Positions 49,431 through 60,521 of a DNA stretch of 64,000 nt are shown piece after piece; position 1 is the first letter of the stretch, and the number at the start of each line of letters is the position of its first letter. The position numbers and the translations under genes were made by a program. The stretch covers positions 240,091,994-240,155,993 of the forward strand of contig NC_066584.1 of assembly GCF_024323335.1 (NCBI RefSeq). The letters run 5' to 3'. This DNA is from Lathyrus oleraceus. Lineage: Eukaryota; Streptophyta; Magnoliopsida; Fabales; Fabaceae. The notes under the pieces were generated by a model, which had not been told where the DNA came from, ran no database searches, and worked only from the letters and a program-made list of their open reading frames with translations.

Positions 49431-50063
49431 ACATGATTTTTTTAGAAGTTCTTAAAGATGTTCAAGAAGCTTGAGATAAATATACCTTTTTTTGAGGCAC
49501 TAGAGAAAATGCCTATATATGCCAAGTTCATGAAAAATATTATCTCCAAGAAATTCACAACAGACAATGAACCTATACTTTTCACTAAAACATGTAGTGC
49601 TACTTTACAAGGTATGAAGATTCCTATGAAAAATAAAGATAGGGGCTCTGTCACCATTCCCTGCAATATTGGAGATAGAACATTCAATAAAGAACTTATT
49701 TATTTGGGAGCTAGTGTGAGTCTTATGCCTTGATCCATCTACAGGAAGCTAGGCATTAGTACGATTCAAGATACCACACTTTAGTTTGGAGACCACTAAG
49801 TGAAAATAACCTATGGAGTAGTAGAAGATATTCAGTTAAAAATATATAAAATTATGTTTCTTGTTGATTTTGTGATTCTGGAAATGCCTGAAGATGAAAA
49901 GATTCCACTTATCCTGGGAAGACTATTTCTAGAGATTGGACGATCCATGATAGGCATAAAGGAAGGAACCATGACTCTAAAGGTTTATGATGAAGAGTTG
50001 AAGATTAATGTGTGGGATACTATGAGGTACAAAGATTATGTGGGAACCATTAATATAGTGAAG
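49431..50063 (+). pseudogene. Cyclops-like protease region (plus-strand element), cut by insertion
   Basis: The sequence runs from FKKLEINIPFFEALEKMP through GDRTFNKELIYLGASVSLMP, where the usual Asp of the protease active site (DLGAS in the relative) is Tyr. A stop follows directly, then VFLVDFVILEMP-like and KVYDEELKI segments. It ends at the GTGTT duplication (50064-50068) of the 12-kb insertion and resumes at 62036. Confidence 0.9.
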
Positions 50064-50068
50064 GTGTT

Positions 50069-51557
50069 TGATCGGTAAAATAGCAAGTGTACTATTTGCA
50101 CCAATGTAGTAATAAAATGGGAGTTATCCCGAGTATCAATCTCGAGGACTGCGTAATAAGTACCAATCTTTATAATAATTCAATTGAACAAAAGATCATA
50201 GGGGGTTTGATGAGTGTTTTCAAAAATAGTAAGAACGAGAAATAAAAATATTAAGCGTATAAAAACTGTTTAACTGATAAGAGAAATCATGATAGGGCCA
50301 GATGTGTGAATTTCTTTGTAATACACTTCTTCCATATTATATACCATCTACGTTGTAATTATTCAAAACCGATTCTCAAGAATTGTTTTCTCTAATTCCT
50401 TAGACGAAAACCATTAACAGTCAATTTCAATCCTAATTCCTTAGTTATTCAAATTGATGTTACGAAATATGTAATTGATCAAGAATTAACGGTTACTACG
50501 ATTTGATCCTCATTCCTAAGTGATTAAACCGGAGTTTTATTATACAAGAAGCGATAAGGCGGTTTGTCCGACCTAAACCTTAACCAGAGATGAGAAGTTC
50601 ATTTGTCCGATAAAATAAAGCATTAAGAACGTCGTATAATAATTTGAATGAAGAAAACATCTATGATCATAAAAACATAGAAAAAGTATTCATACAGTAG
50701 CAATTCAGGGACACCCCCCTAGCATTGGGGGGTTTAGCTTCTCATAATATTCAAAGACAGTAAATTACAAATTAGAGACATTATAATTTGTTGTTGGTGA
50801 AGGTTGATCTTCAATCTCTCCCGATCTTGAAGATCTCTTATCCTCTAAACACCTTGCACGCTCGCTTCTTCTTTCTGTCTCTTTTCTTCTACGGAAAAAG
50901 TCCTTTTCTCTATGCCAAAATCCAGACTAAATAGCTTCCAATCAACTAAAAACATTGCGAAATACCCAAACTGCCCTCCGGACGTACAAAGGGGTCAATA
51001 CACGAAAAATCAGCAAACGGGGCGAAATGGCCAACACGGGCCGTGTCAGGTGACACGGCTGCCCGTGTTGAACTCACTGTAAGTTTCCAAGCTCCAGCTC
51101 TTGCTGACACGGGCACCCGTGTCAGCCCCTGGATTCTAGGTTCCACCAACTCTTTTCTGCACATGCTGACACGGGCACCCGTGTCAACCCCCCTGGATTC
51201 TAGGTTCTACCAACTCTTTTCTGCACATGCTGACACGGGTCGTATCAGCTGACACGGGCACCCATGTCAGCCCCCTGTTTTTGTCTTTTTTCTCTTTGCA
51301 TGATGTCTTTGACTTTCATTCTTCCGGTACGCACCTTTTGGACTTGTTGTTGGACCTAGAAACCAAACAGTACTACACAGAAACGCATAAAATGCGACAA
51401 GAAGAGAAGAACTACTAATGCAACATAAAACAAGCAGAAATTTAAAAAATGTGATAAACTTAAGAAATAAACTAAAATAAAGAGCAAAATGTTACCGATT
51501 CTTGAAGATTCAATGCTGGATGGATGATGAAAACTAAGTGTAAATGGTGACCGATCA
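50069..51557 (-). mobile_element. 3' LTR of the minus-strand Cyclops-like element
   Basis: In plus sense it begins TGATCGGTAAAATAG and ends GACCGATCA, followed by the polypurine tract. It contains a palindrome array (51032-51270), a TATTTAG box on the minus strand (about 50930-50937) and a strong hairpin ACCCCCCTAGCATTGGGGGGT (50710-50730). Confidence 0.95.
51032..51270. repeat. Palindrome array TGACACGGGCACCCGTGTCA in the 3' LTR
   Basis: Five or more imperfect palindromes of the form GACACGGGC/GCCCGTGTC are spread over about 240 bp, together with a duplicated CCTGGATTCTAGGTTCNACC segment. On the minus strand the array lies just upstream of the TATTTAG box, that is, in the LTR promoter region. 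Confidence 0.92.
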
Positions 51558-52918
51558 CAACCCCAAACTTATCTCGTTGCTTGTCCTCAAGTGATGTAAG
51601 AGACAACGCAGAGGTCAACCATGGATTCTATTCTTTCCACAACACAGCTGATGCTATTCGCAACTTATCTTTCTCCTTCCCGATTAAGCTTCTGGTTTAT
51701 CCATTCGAACTTATCCACTGCCTTATCATTTCAGAGTGTTCTTTTACCTGCAAACTTCTTCACACTACTCACCAAATCTATCGGGGTTAAGGTGTTTATC
51801 ACTCATGATATCAAGGTATGCAATATCAACTCTTACTTTTTGAATAGATTCTACGTTAACTACACAAACACAATTCACACACTTTAAGAGGTCTTCTGGG
51901 TTGTAACGGGGCTTTGGTACGGTGGGGGAGTAGACAAGAAAATGGATGACAAAAGGTTTTAGAACTCGACATTCATGTTGCTGTTTTTCTTTGTGCACGA
52001 ATTATTTTATGGGGTGACGTCCAATCTTGACTTTTTTTTCACTCGAATTTTTCTTTTGAGTATCACAATAATGCATGAGTCTATGACCTAGGCAAGTGCT
52101 TATACTTCATTTCTATTTTTTTCATTTCTTTTCTCTTTTTTTTTCCCGGTAGAAGCGGATGTTTCTACACAATTTTTCTTTTCATTTTGTTGCACTTGCC
52201 CCTTTTCCAAAATTTCTTCTAAGGATTACCACTCCAAACTTATCTTTTTGCATAAATTTTACACTACAACAATCATGCCGAGCGAGGGTAGGAAGTGTTT
52301 GGCTTATGGTTAACATGACGGTTTACACAAACAAGGGGGTACAGGCTCAACGAGGTTAACAACGAATAAATACAACATTATGGATGGCTGTAAAGGCTAA
52401 AAGGGTGAAAACAAACAACGTGCCTCAGTGTGCATCTTTGTATTATGCTGTATCAGTAGAACTTACGCAAAATTAGAGAGATAAAGTCATACCTGAATGT
52501 GCTCTTTTGTGTTTGGTTATGTTGAAATCTCACCATGTTGGATAAGCTTGTAGGCTCCAAACCACTCTTTATGACAAACAACTTCTTTTTCAGCTTGGGC
52601 TTACCTTCCCCTCTTTCAGTCTAGAGTTTCCAAGTTGCGTCCAACATTTTGTTTCTCAGCTGTATCACCTTCCAGGTTGCCTTGGGAGCAAATCCGGGGT
52701 TGCGTCTTTCCCTCACTGTTCGCTAGTCCATCATTTATCCAGCATAATCCACTTTCATCTGTAACTTAAAAAAAATAAAACAGCCACACAACGACAAACA
52801 AAGTAACACAACAGACACAACTAAAAATAAAATACAAAACAATTAAAAACCCCCACACACTTGAACCAAACATTGTCCGTAATGTTTAATGTCAAGATAA
52901 GAGGGGTACTCACAATGT
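51558..52918 (-). mobile_element. Cyclops-like 3' noncoding region with repeated polypurine tracts
   Basis: On the minus strand the final tract AGATAAGTTTGGGGTTG (51574-51558) abuts the 3' LTR. A near copy, AGATAAGTTTGGAGTGG, lies at about 52245-52229, and a third purine tract (CAAGTGTGTGGGGGTTTT) at about 52864-52847. No coding sequence is recognised between them. Confidence 0.8.
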
Positions 52919-54208
52919 TTACTGTGGAGGTGGGGGCGGGTACGGATAATGCAACATCATGCGTTACATCATCGCGTTCATCTCATCCAAAACCGTCCCT
53001 TGACGGCGTTGTTCGAATCCGAACCTGGTGAGCTCCCCACCTTGCCTAGATTGCTCCGTGCAAAGGTGACCGATCTCATCTTGAATCCAACCCCATTGGT
53101 CTTGCGGCATGGAGTAGGACCCTGAAGCTTGAGTCGGTTCTTGCGGTTGTTGGTAAAACGGCTCCTCGGTGCTCGGTGCACCTTCCATATGTTCATCTGC
53201 ATGCAAAGAGTAAAGAAAATCTTCGTCCCCCTCATCCAGGTCGGGACAGTCATAAAGCCAGTTGGCTCTGTTAGTAATACTGATGAAATCATAAGCAGGT
53301 AAAGCAAGGACATGGACTTTTTGGCAAATAAGAGAACAACAATCTTGTTTTACCGCAATCATGTCTTGTTGGATCAACACGGTCATGTCCAGTTTGGTTT
53401 TACCTGGCACCTGTGGAGAGTCAGCCAGTGCAGCACCAAATCCAAAATGATCGGTAATCTGTGTAATCATGCCGCCAACCGAAATGTCTCCTGAAGTAGC
53501 GCAACCAACTCTACCTAAGTAGTCAGCTGCAAATGCTGCTACGTTGATTGGAGTTTGTGCTGCCATACTGTACAAAAAGAACAACTCCTTTTGGGTGGCG
53601 AAACCGGTGCTATCTCCGCGACCAAACATGGTGTACGCCAAAGCTTTCTGCTCGTACCTGAAACACGGGTTATGGATATCCGATGCTTTTGCCCCTTTGG
53701 AAACATATTTAGTGTTACCTGTTATAGCGGTCAAAAATTCCGCCGGGACAAACGTATCGGGCACCGTTCCAGGGCCTACGATTGGGAGTTTTAAGATACT
53801 CCCTAACTCATCCACAGACAATTCCATATCAGTATTATATAATCGAAACTGCAACGTACCGTAGTATTCTTTTTCTGTTCTATTCCACCTATTTTTCAGC
53901 TTAAATTCAATGGTACTCAAGAATTCAAGCGTAATGCGCGCGAAAGTTGGCGCTTCTAGCTACATGAATTCTAGCATTCCTAAGGTGTGGAACATACGGT
54001 GAACCTCAGCTTGCAATCCCAATTCCTACAAAGTGCCATTACACATGTACCTGGTGGGGGTTAATTTTCTTTTAAGATGAACCACATACCTCTTTTGGTG
54101 CTCCAAGTTCTCGAACACAATGTCGTGCTCATTCGAGGTTCTTCTCGCCCTTTGATGTGGTCGGGATGATTCCGCCACATTTTTGCTTTTTTCTACTCGG
54201 CGAGACAT
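52919..54208 (-). pseudogene. Extra reading frame after pol, Athila ORF1-like
   Basis: The ATG at 54208 starts a frame of about 430 codons with in-frame stops at 54026, about 53962 and 52964. The rest stays in one frame and ends in a proline-rich tail (PYPPPPPQ, stop about 52919). It shows LEFLSTIEFKLKNRW, TLQFRLYNTDMELSVDELGS and FGRGDSTGFATQKELFFLYSM, resembling the Athila ORF1 family of plant Ty3/gypsy elements. An acidic middle and a Gln/Arg-rich helical C-terminus follow. It sits where env would be, but I see no signal peptide, furin-like site or transmembrane segment. Its function is unknown. Confidence 0.8.
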
Positions 54209-54535
54209 ATTCTTACCTGCACACAACAAAAAGACACAAGAAATTGAAAAGAGAGATTAGGCAAAAATATTACCGTAGCAAGGTCGATGATGGAAAATGG
54301 TAGAACTTTTGTGAAGACGGATGGAGATATGATGGAGATATAAGGTGAAAGTAGGGAGCTTTAAGTGGGAAAAATGGAGGTTTTTAGGTATTTTTGATTG
54401 AAAGAGAGATGGAGGTGAGAGAATAGGAAGGAGAAGAGGTTAATGAGGAGAGAATAGGTGATAAAGTGGATTTATTTAGGGAAATTCGGTGGTGGGCCCA
54501 TGCACCAACGATACAAAATTTTGAAAAAAATCACA
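54209..54535 (-). promoter_or_regulatory. Candidate internal promoter and leader upstream of the extra reading frame
   Basis: Reading toward the ATG on the minus strand: a palindrome array (54540-54775), then a TAAATAAA box (54478-54471) and a CT-rich leader of about 260 nt. The leader ends TTGTTGTGTGCAG/GTAAGAATATG, which could act as a splice acceptor or donor. The same order (array, TATA-like box, pyrimidine-rich leader) occurs in the LTR. No transcript evidence is available. Confidence 0.4.
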
Positions 54536-54539
54536 CTAC

Positions 54540-54775
54540 GCTAGCTGACACGGCCGTGTCAGCTGACACGGGCGATCGTGTCAGCTGACACGGGCGATCG
54601 TGTCAGCGCACAACACCTCAAGGACACGGGCCGTGTTCTTCCAAAAAGCAGCTTATTTCACGTAAGGGCTGACACGGGTTGTGTCACCTGACACGGGCAC
54701 CCGTGTTAGGCCCCTGGAAACCCCCTTTCTGACACTTCCTTGGCACTTCCTGACACGGGCGCCCGTGTCAGGCCC
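54540..54775. repeat. Second palindrome array, internal to the Cyclops-like element
   Basis: It starts with a perfect 20-bp palindrome GCTGACACGGCCGTGTCAGC (54541-54560), followed by two tandem TGACACGGGCGATCGTGTCA units and later copies including CTGACACGGGCGCCCGTGTC. It uses the same core as the LTR arrays but is not a simple copy of them. It lies between integrase and the extra reading frame. Confidence 0.93.
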
Positions 54776-55006
54776 CTGATTTTTCATTTTCCTTCAATGC
54801 TTTCTCGAGCCGTGCCAGGCTTCTGCTTTCGACTTTTCCAGAGACTTTTTGGGTACGAGATCTTTAACTCCTCTAGCAAACACTGTTCACACCTACAAGT
54901 AAATAGCACACAACCAAACAAAGAAAATAATTAGATACAAAAGCATGGTTTGCCTCCCACGTAGCGCTTCGTTTAACGTCACTTGGCTCGACGGTTGCAC
55001 ATCTTA
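54776..55006 (-). other. Noncoding spacer after integrase
   Basis: About 230 bp lie between the end of integrase and the internal palindrome array. I see no domain or repeat here apart from AT-rich sequence near 54895-54935. Confidence 0.6.
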
Positions 55007-56347
55007 TCAGACAAGATGAACAACATCAATTTGGCCAACTTCTTGCTCTTTGTTGTAAGGCTTCAATCTTTGGCCATTCACTTTAAAAATATCCCCATTG
55101 GATGGATTTTTTATTTCGATTGCACCATGGGGATATACCTTGTGTACCACAAACGGACCCGACCATTTCGATCTTAGTTTTCCAGAGAACAACTTCATCC
55201 GTGAATTAAACAATAGTACCATTTATCCTTCCCGAAATTCCTTCCTTTGGATTCTTCTATCATGCCATTTCTTAGTTTGATCTTTGTAGATTTTGGCATT
55301 TTCATATGCCCGGTTCCTAAATTCTTCTAACTCATGGAGTTGAAGGATTCGGGATTCTCCCGCTTTCACAAGATCCAAGTTAAGGAATTTTGAAGCCCAC
55401 AAAGCTTTGTGTTCAAGTTCCAAGGGTAGGTGACATGCCTTACCATATACCAATTGATAAAGGGACATACCAATCGGCGTTTTGAAAGCAATTTGGTATG
55501 CCCAAAGCGCATCATCAAGCTTACTCGCCCAATCCTTGCGAGAAGCGTTAACCGTCTTCTCCAGGATTTGTCTCAGCTGCCTATTTGACACTTCAACTTG
55601 ACCACTTGTTTGCGGGTGGTACGGAGTGGCTACCCGATGTTTTACATTATACTTCAAAAGTAGCTTCTCCATTAGGTGATTTAAGAACTGAGTTCCTTCA
55701 TCACTTATTAGAGCTCTTGGCACTCCAAACCTGACAAATATGTTTTCTTTCAGAAACTTGACTACCACTTTTGCATCATTTATTGGTAGAGCAACTGCTT
55801 CTACCCACTTGGATACATAATCCACCGCCACCAAAATGTAATTCTTTCCAAATGAAGGTGGAAACGGTCCCATAAAGTTAATACCCCAAACATCGAAGAG
55901 TTCAACTTCCAGCATGGGGTTTTGCGGCATCTGATTTCTTTTTGAGATGTTTCCCATCCTTTGACACTTATCGCACTCTTTGATTACTTGTTGAGCATCT
56001 TTGAAAAGTATCGGCCAGTATAAGCCTGACTGGAGGACTTTGGCAGCAGTTCTATCACCACTAAAGTGTCCACCATAGTTAGAATCATGACAAACTTTCA
56101 GGACATCCCTTTATTCTTCTTCGGGAACACATCTTCTGACCAACCCGTCTACTCCTTTCTTGTATAAGAATGGGTCATCCCACAAGTAAAATCTGCAATC
56201 ATGCACAAACTTTTTCTTTCGGTTAGAGTCAAATTCTCTAGGGATCCCCCCGCCTACTAGATAGTTCGCGAACCAAAGCATTCCAATAACCGCAAGGATG
56301 TGTTCGTCAGCAAACTCATCCTTTATTAGACGCTTTTCCTCATTCTC
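55007..56347 (-). pseudogene. Cyclops-like integrase (minus-strand element)
   Basis: The frame continues from RNase H past a TAG (56350-56348). It has the zinc-binding HHCC set ([14 protein letters not shown] ... ECDKCQ), the core with all DDE acids ([25 protein letters not shown]) and a C-terminal domain ([19 protein letters not shown]). Internal stops lie at 56113-56111 and 55225-55223, both in an otherwise continuous frame. It would insert element DNA; the 5-bp GTGTT duplication is the mark such an enzyme leaves. Confidence 0.94.
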
Positions 56348-57661
56348 CTATATGGGGGACATCCGAGAGAGGTGATCTGCCACAATATTTTCACACCCTC
56401 TTTTGTCACGAATTTCCATATCAAACTCTTGGAGGAGTAGGATCCATCTCAATAGTCTTGGCTTAGAGTCTTGCTTAGCAAATAAATACTTCAAAGCAGC
56501 ATGGTCAGTATAAACAATGACTCTAGAACCCAACAGATATTGCTTGAATTTATCAAAGGCATAGACCATAGCTAGCAACTCCTTTTCGGTAGTCACGTAG
56601 TTCATTTGTGCAGGGTTCAAAACATGACTAGCATAATATATAACATGTAGCAGTTTATCACTACGTTGCCCAAGAACTGCTCTCACTGCAATGTCACTCG
56701 CATCACACATGATCTCAAAAGGTAGAGACCAATCTGGGGCAATGACAATTGGTGCCGTCACCAATTTATTTTTTATAGTTTCAAAAGCAACGACACGCTC
56801 TTTATCAAAAATGAAAGCCTTGTCCTTAACCAACAGGGTGGTTAAGGGTTTAGCTATCTTGGAAAAATCTCTTATGAACCTGTGGTAGAAACCCGCATGC
56901 CCTAAGAAACTTCTTATACCTTTTTCGTTCATAGGAGGGGGTAGCTTTTCTATTACCTCAGTCTTGGCTTGGTCCACTTCTATCCCTTTGTGAGAGATTT
57001 TATGAACCAAGACTATTCCTTCTCGCACCATGAAGTGACACTTCTCCCAATTGAGAATCAGATTGGTATGTTGGCATCTTTCTAACACAAGGGAAAGGTT
57101 AGTTAAACAATTATCAAAAATAGAAGTCATGCATCTTTGAAATGTGGCTGGTGCATTACATAACCCGAATGGCATTCTTCTGTAAGCAAAAATACCATAG
57201 GGGCAAGTAAAAGCTGTCTTCTCTTGATCTTCTGGTGCAACCGCTATCTGATTGTATCCAGAGTATCCATCAAGGAAACAATAATACTCATGACCTGCCA
57301 ACCTTTCCAACATCTGATCAATGAATGGTAACGGAAAATGATCCTTTCTGGTCGCCAAATTCAACCTCCTGTAATCGATGCACACACGTCACCCCGTGAC
57401 CGTCCTTGTAGGGAGTAACTCATTTTTCTCATTCCTTATAACTGTAGTCCCTCCTTTCTTCGGGACCACATGAATAGGACTCACCCAAGAGCTATCGAAT
57501 ATGGGATAAGTTAACCCAACATCTAATAGTTTAACAACCTCTTTCCTAACCACTTCCTTCATTGCGGGATTTAGTCTTCTTTGGGGTTGCACCACTGGTT
57601 TGTGACCATCTTCCATGAGAATTTTATGCATACACACCGTAGGGCTAATTCCCTTCAAGTC
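56348..57661 (-). pseudogene. Cyclops-like reverse transcriptase and RNase H, catalytic motif deleted
   Basis: RT is recognised from [57 protein letters not shown] and [14 protein letters not shown]. After MTSIF the sequence skips straight to [14 protein letters not shown]. The relative has about 22 more residues there, including the FMDD-type catalytic site, so an in-frame deletion of about 66 bp near 57118 removed it. RNase H follows intact in appearance ([33 protein letters not shown]). A TGA lies at 57391-57389. Confidence 0.94.
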
Positions 57662-58492
57662 TTATATCGCCCATCCCATTGCACTTTTGTGCTTCTTCAG
57701 AACCTTGACAAGCTTGTCTTCTTGAGAAACTTCTAGATTAGAGCTTATAATAGCCGGGCATTTCCTTTCGGGATCTAGAAAAACATACTTGAGATTTTCA
57801 GGCAGTTGTTTCAGCTCAGCCACTTTCTTGGTCTCATCTTTCTTTTCCTCAACCTGGGGTTCCCTTAAGTTTTCCCATCGGAGTGATCGAGATCCCTTAA
57901 AGGGTGGTTGTGTTGCCATCATAGTTAACACTTCCCTCTCCTTTTCATCAACTTCTTGAGTGTCTTCAGAAATTGACAGGCTTAGAACTCTCTCCAAGGG
58001 TAATTTTTGTTCATCTAGAGGATTTTCTTTCAGAACCATTTGATTAATCACCTCTATGTGTTGACTGGTGGCCACATCATCTTTGTATTTCATGGTGTTA
58101 CGCACATCAATTTTTAACTCTTCGTCGTAAACTTTTAGAGTCACGGTGCCCTCTTCTATATCTATCAAACATCTTCCGGTCTCCAAAAATGGTCTACCAA
58201 GAATGAGCGGTATCTCTTCATCTTTCGGCATTTCTAAGATGACAAAGTCCACCAGAAATACAAACTTATCAATCTTCACAAGAACATATTCCACCACTCC
58301 ATAAGGTCTCTTCACAGAGTGGTCAGCAAATTGAAGTGTCATTCTAGTATCTTGCACTTTTCAATCCCCAACCTCTTGTAAATGGATAACGGCATGAGAC
58401 TCACACTTGCCCCTAAGTCTATAAGGGCCTTTTTGAAAGATCTATCCCCGATAGTGCAAGGGATATTTCTTCTTTACCGGAATCTTCATACC
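57662..58492 (-). pseudogene. Cyclops-like protease region (minus-strand element)
   Basis: The active-site region LIDLGASVSLMP (about 58425-58390) is present but lies in a shifted frame. A deletion just upstream and one base missing near 58350 put it out of phase for about 130 bp. Then follow TRMTLQFADHSVKRP, FVFLVDFVILEMP and LILGRPFLETGR, and a charged linker. A TAA at 57664-57662 precedes RT. Confidence 0.88.
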
Positions 58493-60400
58493 CTATAAAA
58501 TCGCACTACAAGTTTCGGTTAGTACAATAGAGTCAGTGTCAGTGCTCCTCTTTTTTGAAATAACATCCTTCATAAATTTAGCATAAGAGGGCATTTGCTC
58601 AAGTGCCTCCAAGAACGGAATGTTAATCTCAAGCTTTTTGAACATCTCCAAGAATTTCTCGAAGTTCTTCTCATATTGCTCTTTCTTCTTATTTCTTGTG
58701 GGGAAAGAGAGTTTGACAACCGGCTTTGATTCACTAACTTTTTCTTTAACCACCAGTTTAGGTACTGCCACCTCTTCACTAACAACCTCATTTTCTTTTA
58801 TCTCCAACTCAACTTCAAGTAATTGGTCTTCTTGGTCATCATCTTTCTCAGGGACTTCTTTTGCTTTACCACTCCTTGTGGTTACAACACTCACATTATT
58901 ATCCTCTCGTGGATTTGTAACTGTAGCACTCGGTAATGCACCCGGTGTTTGCGAACCCGCGAGTTGTTGAGCAATCTGACTCATTTGCATTTCCAGATTT
59001 TTTATTGAAGCACTAGTGTTTCTCAGATTACTTCTAGTCTCCTCTTGAAATTGTGAACTTTGAGCTGTCATTTTTTCAATGGCAATTTCCCAATCTACTT
59101 TTCTTGGAACCTGTTGTTGAAATTGTTGTTGGGATTGGTGAAACTGCTGCTGGTAAGGTTGTTGTTGTTGTGGTCGATACTGTTGTTGTGGTTGGCTTTG
59201 ATATTGGATGGGCGCTTGATTTTGAGCATTTCCTTGCTGGTCCTTCCAGGAAAAATTTGGATGATTTTTCCATCCAGGATTATACGTATTGGAGTAAGGA
59301 TTGTTCTGCTTCAGAAAATTAATCTCTTCTACCTGTTGTGCAGTTGCCACACAATGCATGGCGAAGTGAGGTCCTCCACAAATTTCACAACTAACTGCTT
59401 GAATAGGTTGAACCGGTTGCACTTGTGCCACCGTTTGAGTGTCAAGAGTCATTTTCTTGAGTCTTCTCTCTACTTCAGCTGTTATTTAATCTTCCATCTT
59501 CACAACTTGATTTGCTAGCTTGAGATCAATGATACCTTCAGGTTGACTTACATTGCGGTCATAGAGTTCCAGATGCTCATTTGCTGCAATGGCTTCAATG
59601 ATTTTCTTTATTCCAGTGGCTGTTGTAAAATCTGTTGAGCCACCGGCAACTATGTCTATGAGTTTCTTAGTCTTCATTCTATGGCCATTCACAAAATTTT
59701 GCATCTGTTCAGTTGCATCCATGTTATGAGTAGGACATGCAACCAACAATCGCTTAAACCTCTTGTAAGCGTCTCCGAGTGACTCTCTTTCCTTTTGTTT
59801 GAAATTAACAATATCATATCTCTTACGGATATACACCGAAGTAGGGAAGTACTCATTCAAAAATGTTGTCTCCATTTGTTGCCAAGCTGTTATGCTTCCC
59901 GCAGGTAAAGAGTAAAACCACTCTTCGGCATCTTCCGACAGTGTAAACGGAAACATCACCAACTTCTTAGCTTCCTCTGAGTGTCCCTCAATTTTTAACG
60001 ATGTTGTCATGGTCAGAAATCTTTGTAAATGCTTGTTGGCATCTTCATTGATTTTTCCGGAGAACGGTCTCCTTTCGAGTTGACGAATTGTTGAAGGGTG
60101 TAGCTGAAAATGATCAACATTTACCGGTTGGTTCACAATTATTAACCTTCCAGTAGCAGCATTTGCAACTCCATAGTCACCCAAAAGTCTTTCCGCAGGA
60201 GGTGGAGCTTCAACCATTGGTTCAGAAACGGCTTCGGATTCTTCCGAATGAACTGAAACAACTTCTTCTTTTTCAGACTCAGACACAATAGAGGTTACTT
60301 CTGAAAGTTCCAGCCTAGCTTTTCATCGTCTTGCATGCAATAACCTTTCTGGTTCTGCGTCAAAAAGAAATTCAGCTGAGGCCTTACCTCGCATACACAT
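58493..60400 (-). pseudogene. Cyclops-like Gag (minus-strand element)
   Basis: The natural start is the ATG at 60400 (MCMRGKASAEF). A TGA at 60325-60323 interrupts it, then the frame is open through the capsid domain: KINEDANKHLQRFLTM, SITAWQQMETTFLNEYFP, ESLGDAYKRFKRLLVACPTH. A TAA lies at 59488-59486. The second half has a knuckle (CEICGGPHFAMHC, about 59395), a Gln-rich stretch (about 59220-59100), an acidic region and LEINIPFLEALEQMP. A TAG at 58495-58493 ends it. All parts are in one frame with RT and integrase. Confidence 0.93.
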
Positions 60401-60493
60401 ATTAGACAATTATTAGAATAAACAATAATACAGAATTTTTTTGGCTGCAGAGCAACAAAATTCCAATTGAATTATTTTTCAACTTATACTTTG

Positions 60494-60517
60494 GCAGTCC
60501 CTGGCAATGGCACCAAA
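60494..60517 (-). other. Primer binding site region, minus-strand Cyclops-like element
   Basis: The minus strand reads TTGGTGCCATTGCCAGGGAC a few bases inside the 5' LTR, as in Athila-group elements. The decayed counterpart is at 47630 on the plus strand. Confidence 0.85.
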
Positions 60518-60521
60518 AACT

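Noticed and set aside
50946..51252. Frames giving repeated Ala-Asp-Thr-Gly peptides in the Cyclops-like LTRs
   Set aside because: Translations of the palindrome array on both strands; not proteins and not protease Asp-Thr-Gly sites.
54540..54775. Palindrome array considered as a CRISPR array or a bacterial attachment site
   Set aside because: Units are near-palindromes at uneven spacing inside a plant retroelement, with the same core in its LTRs.
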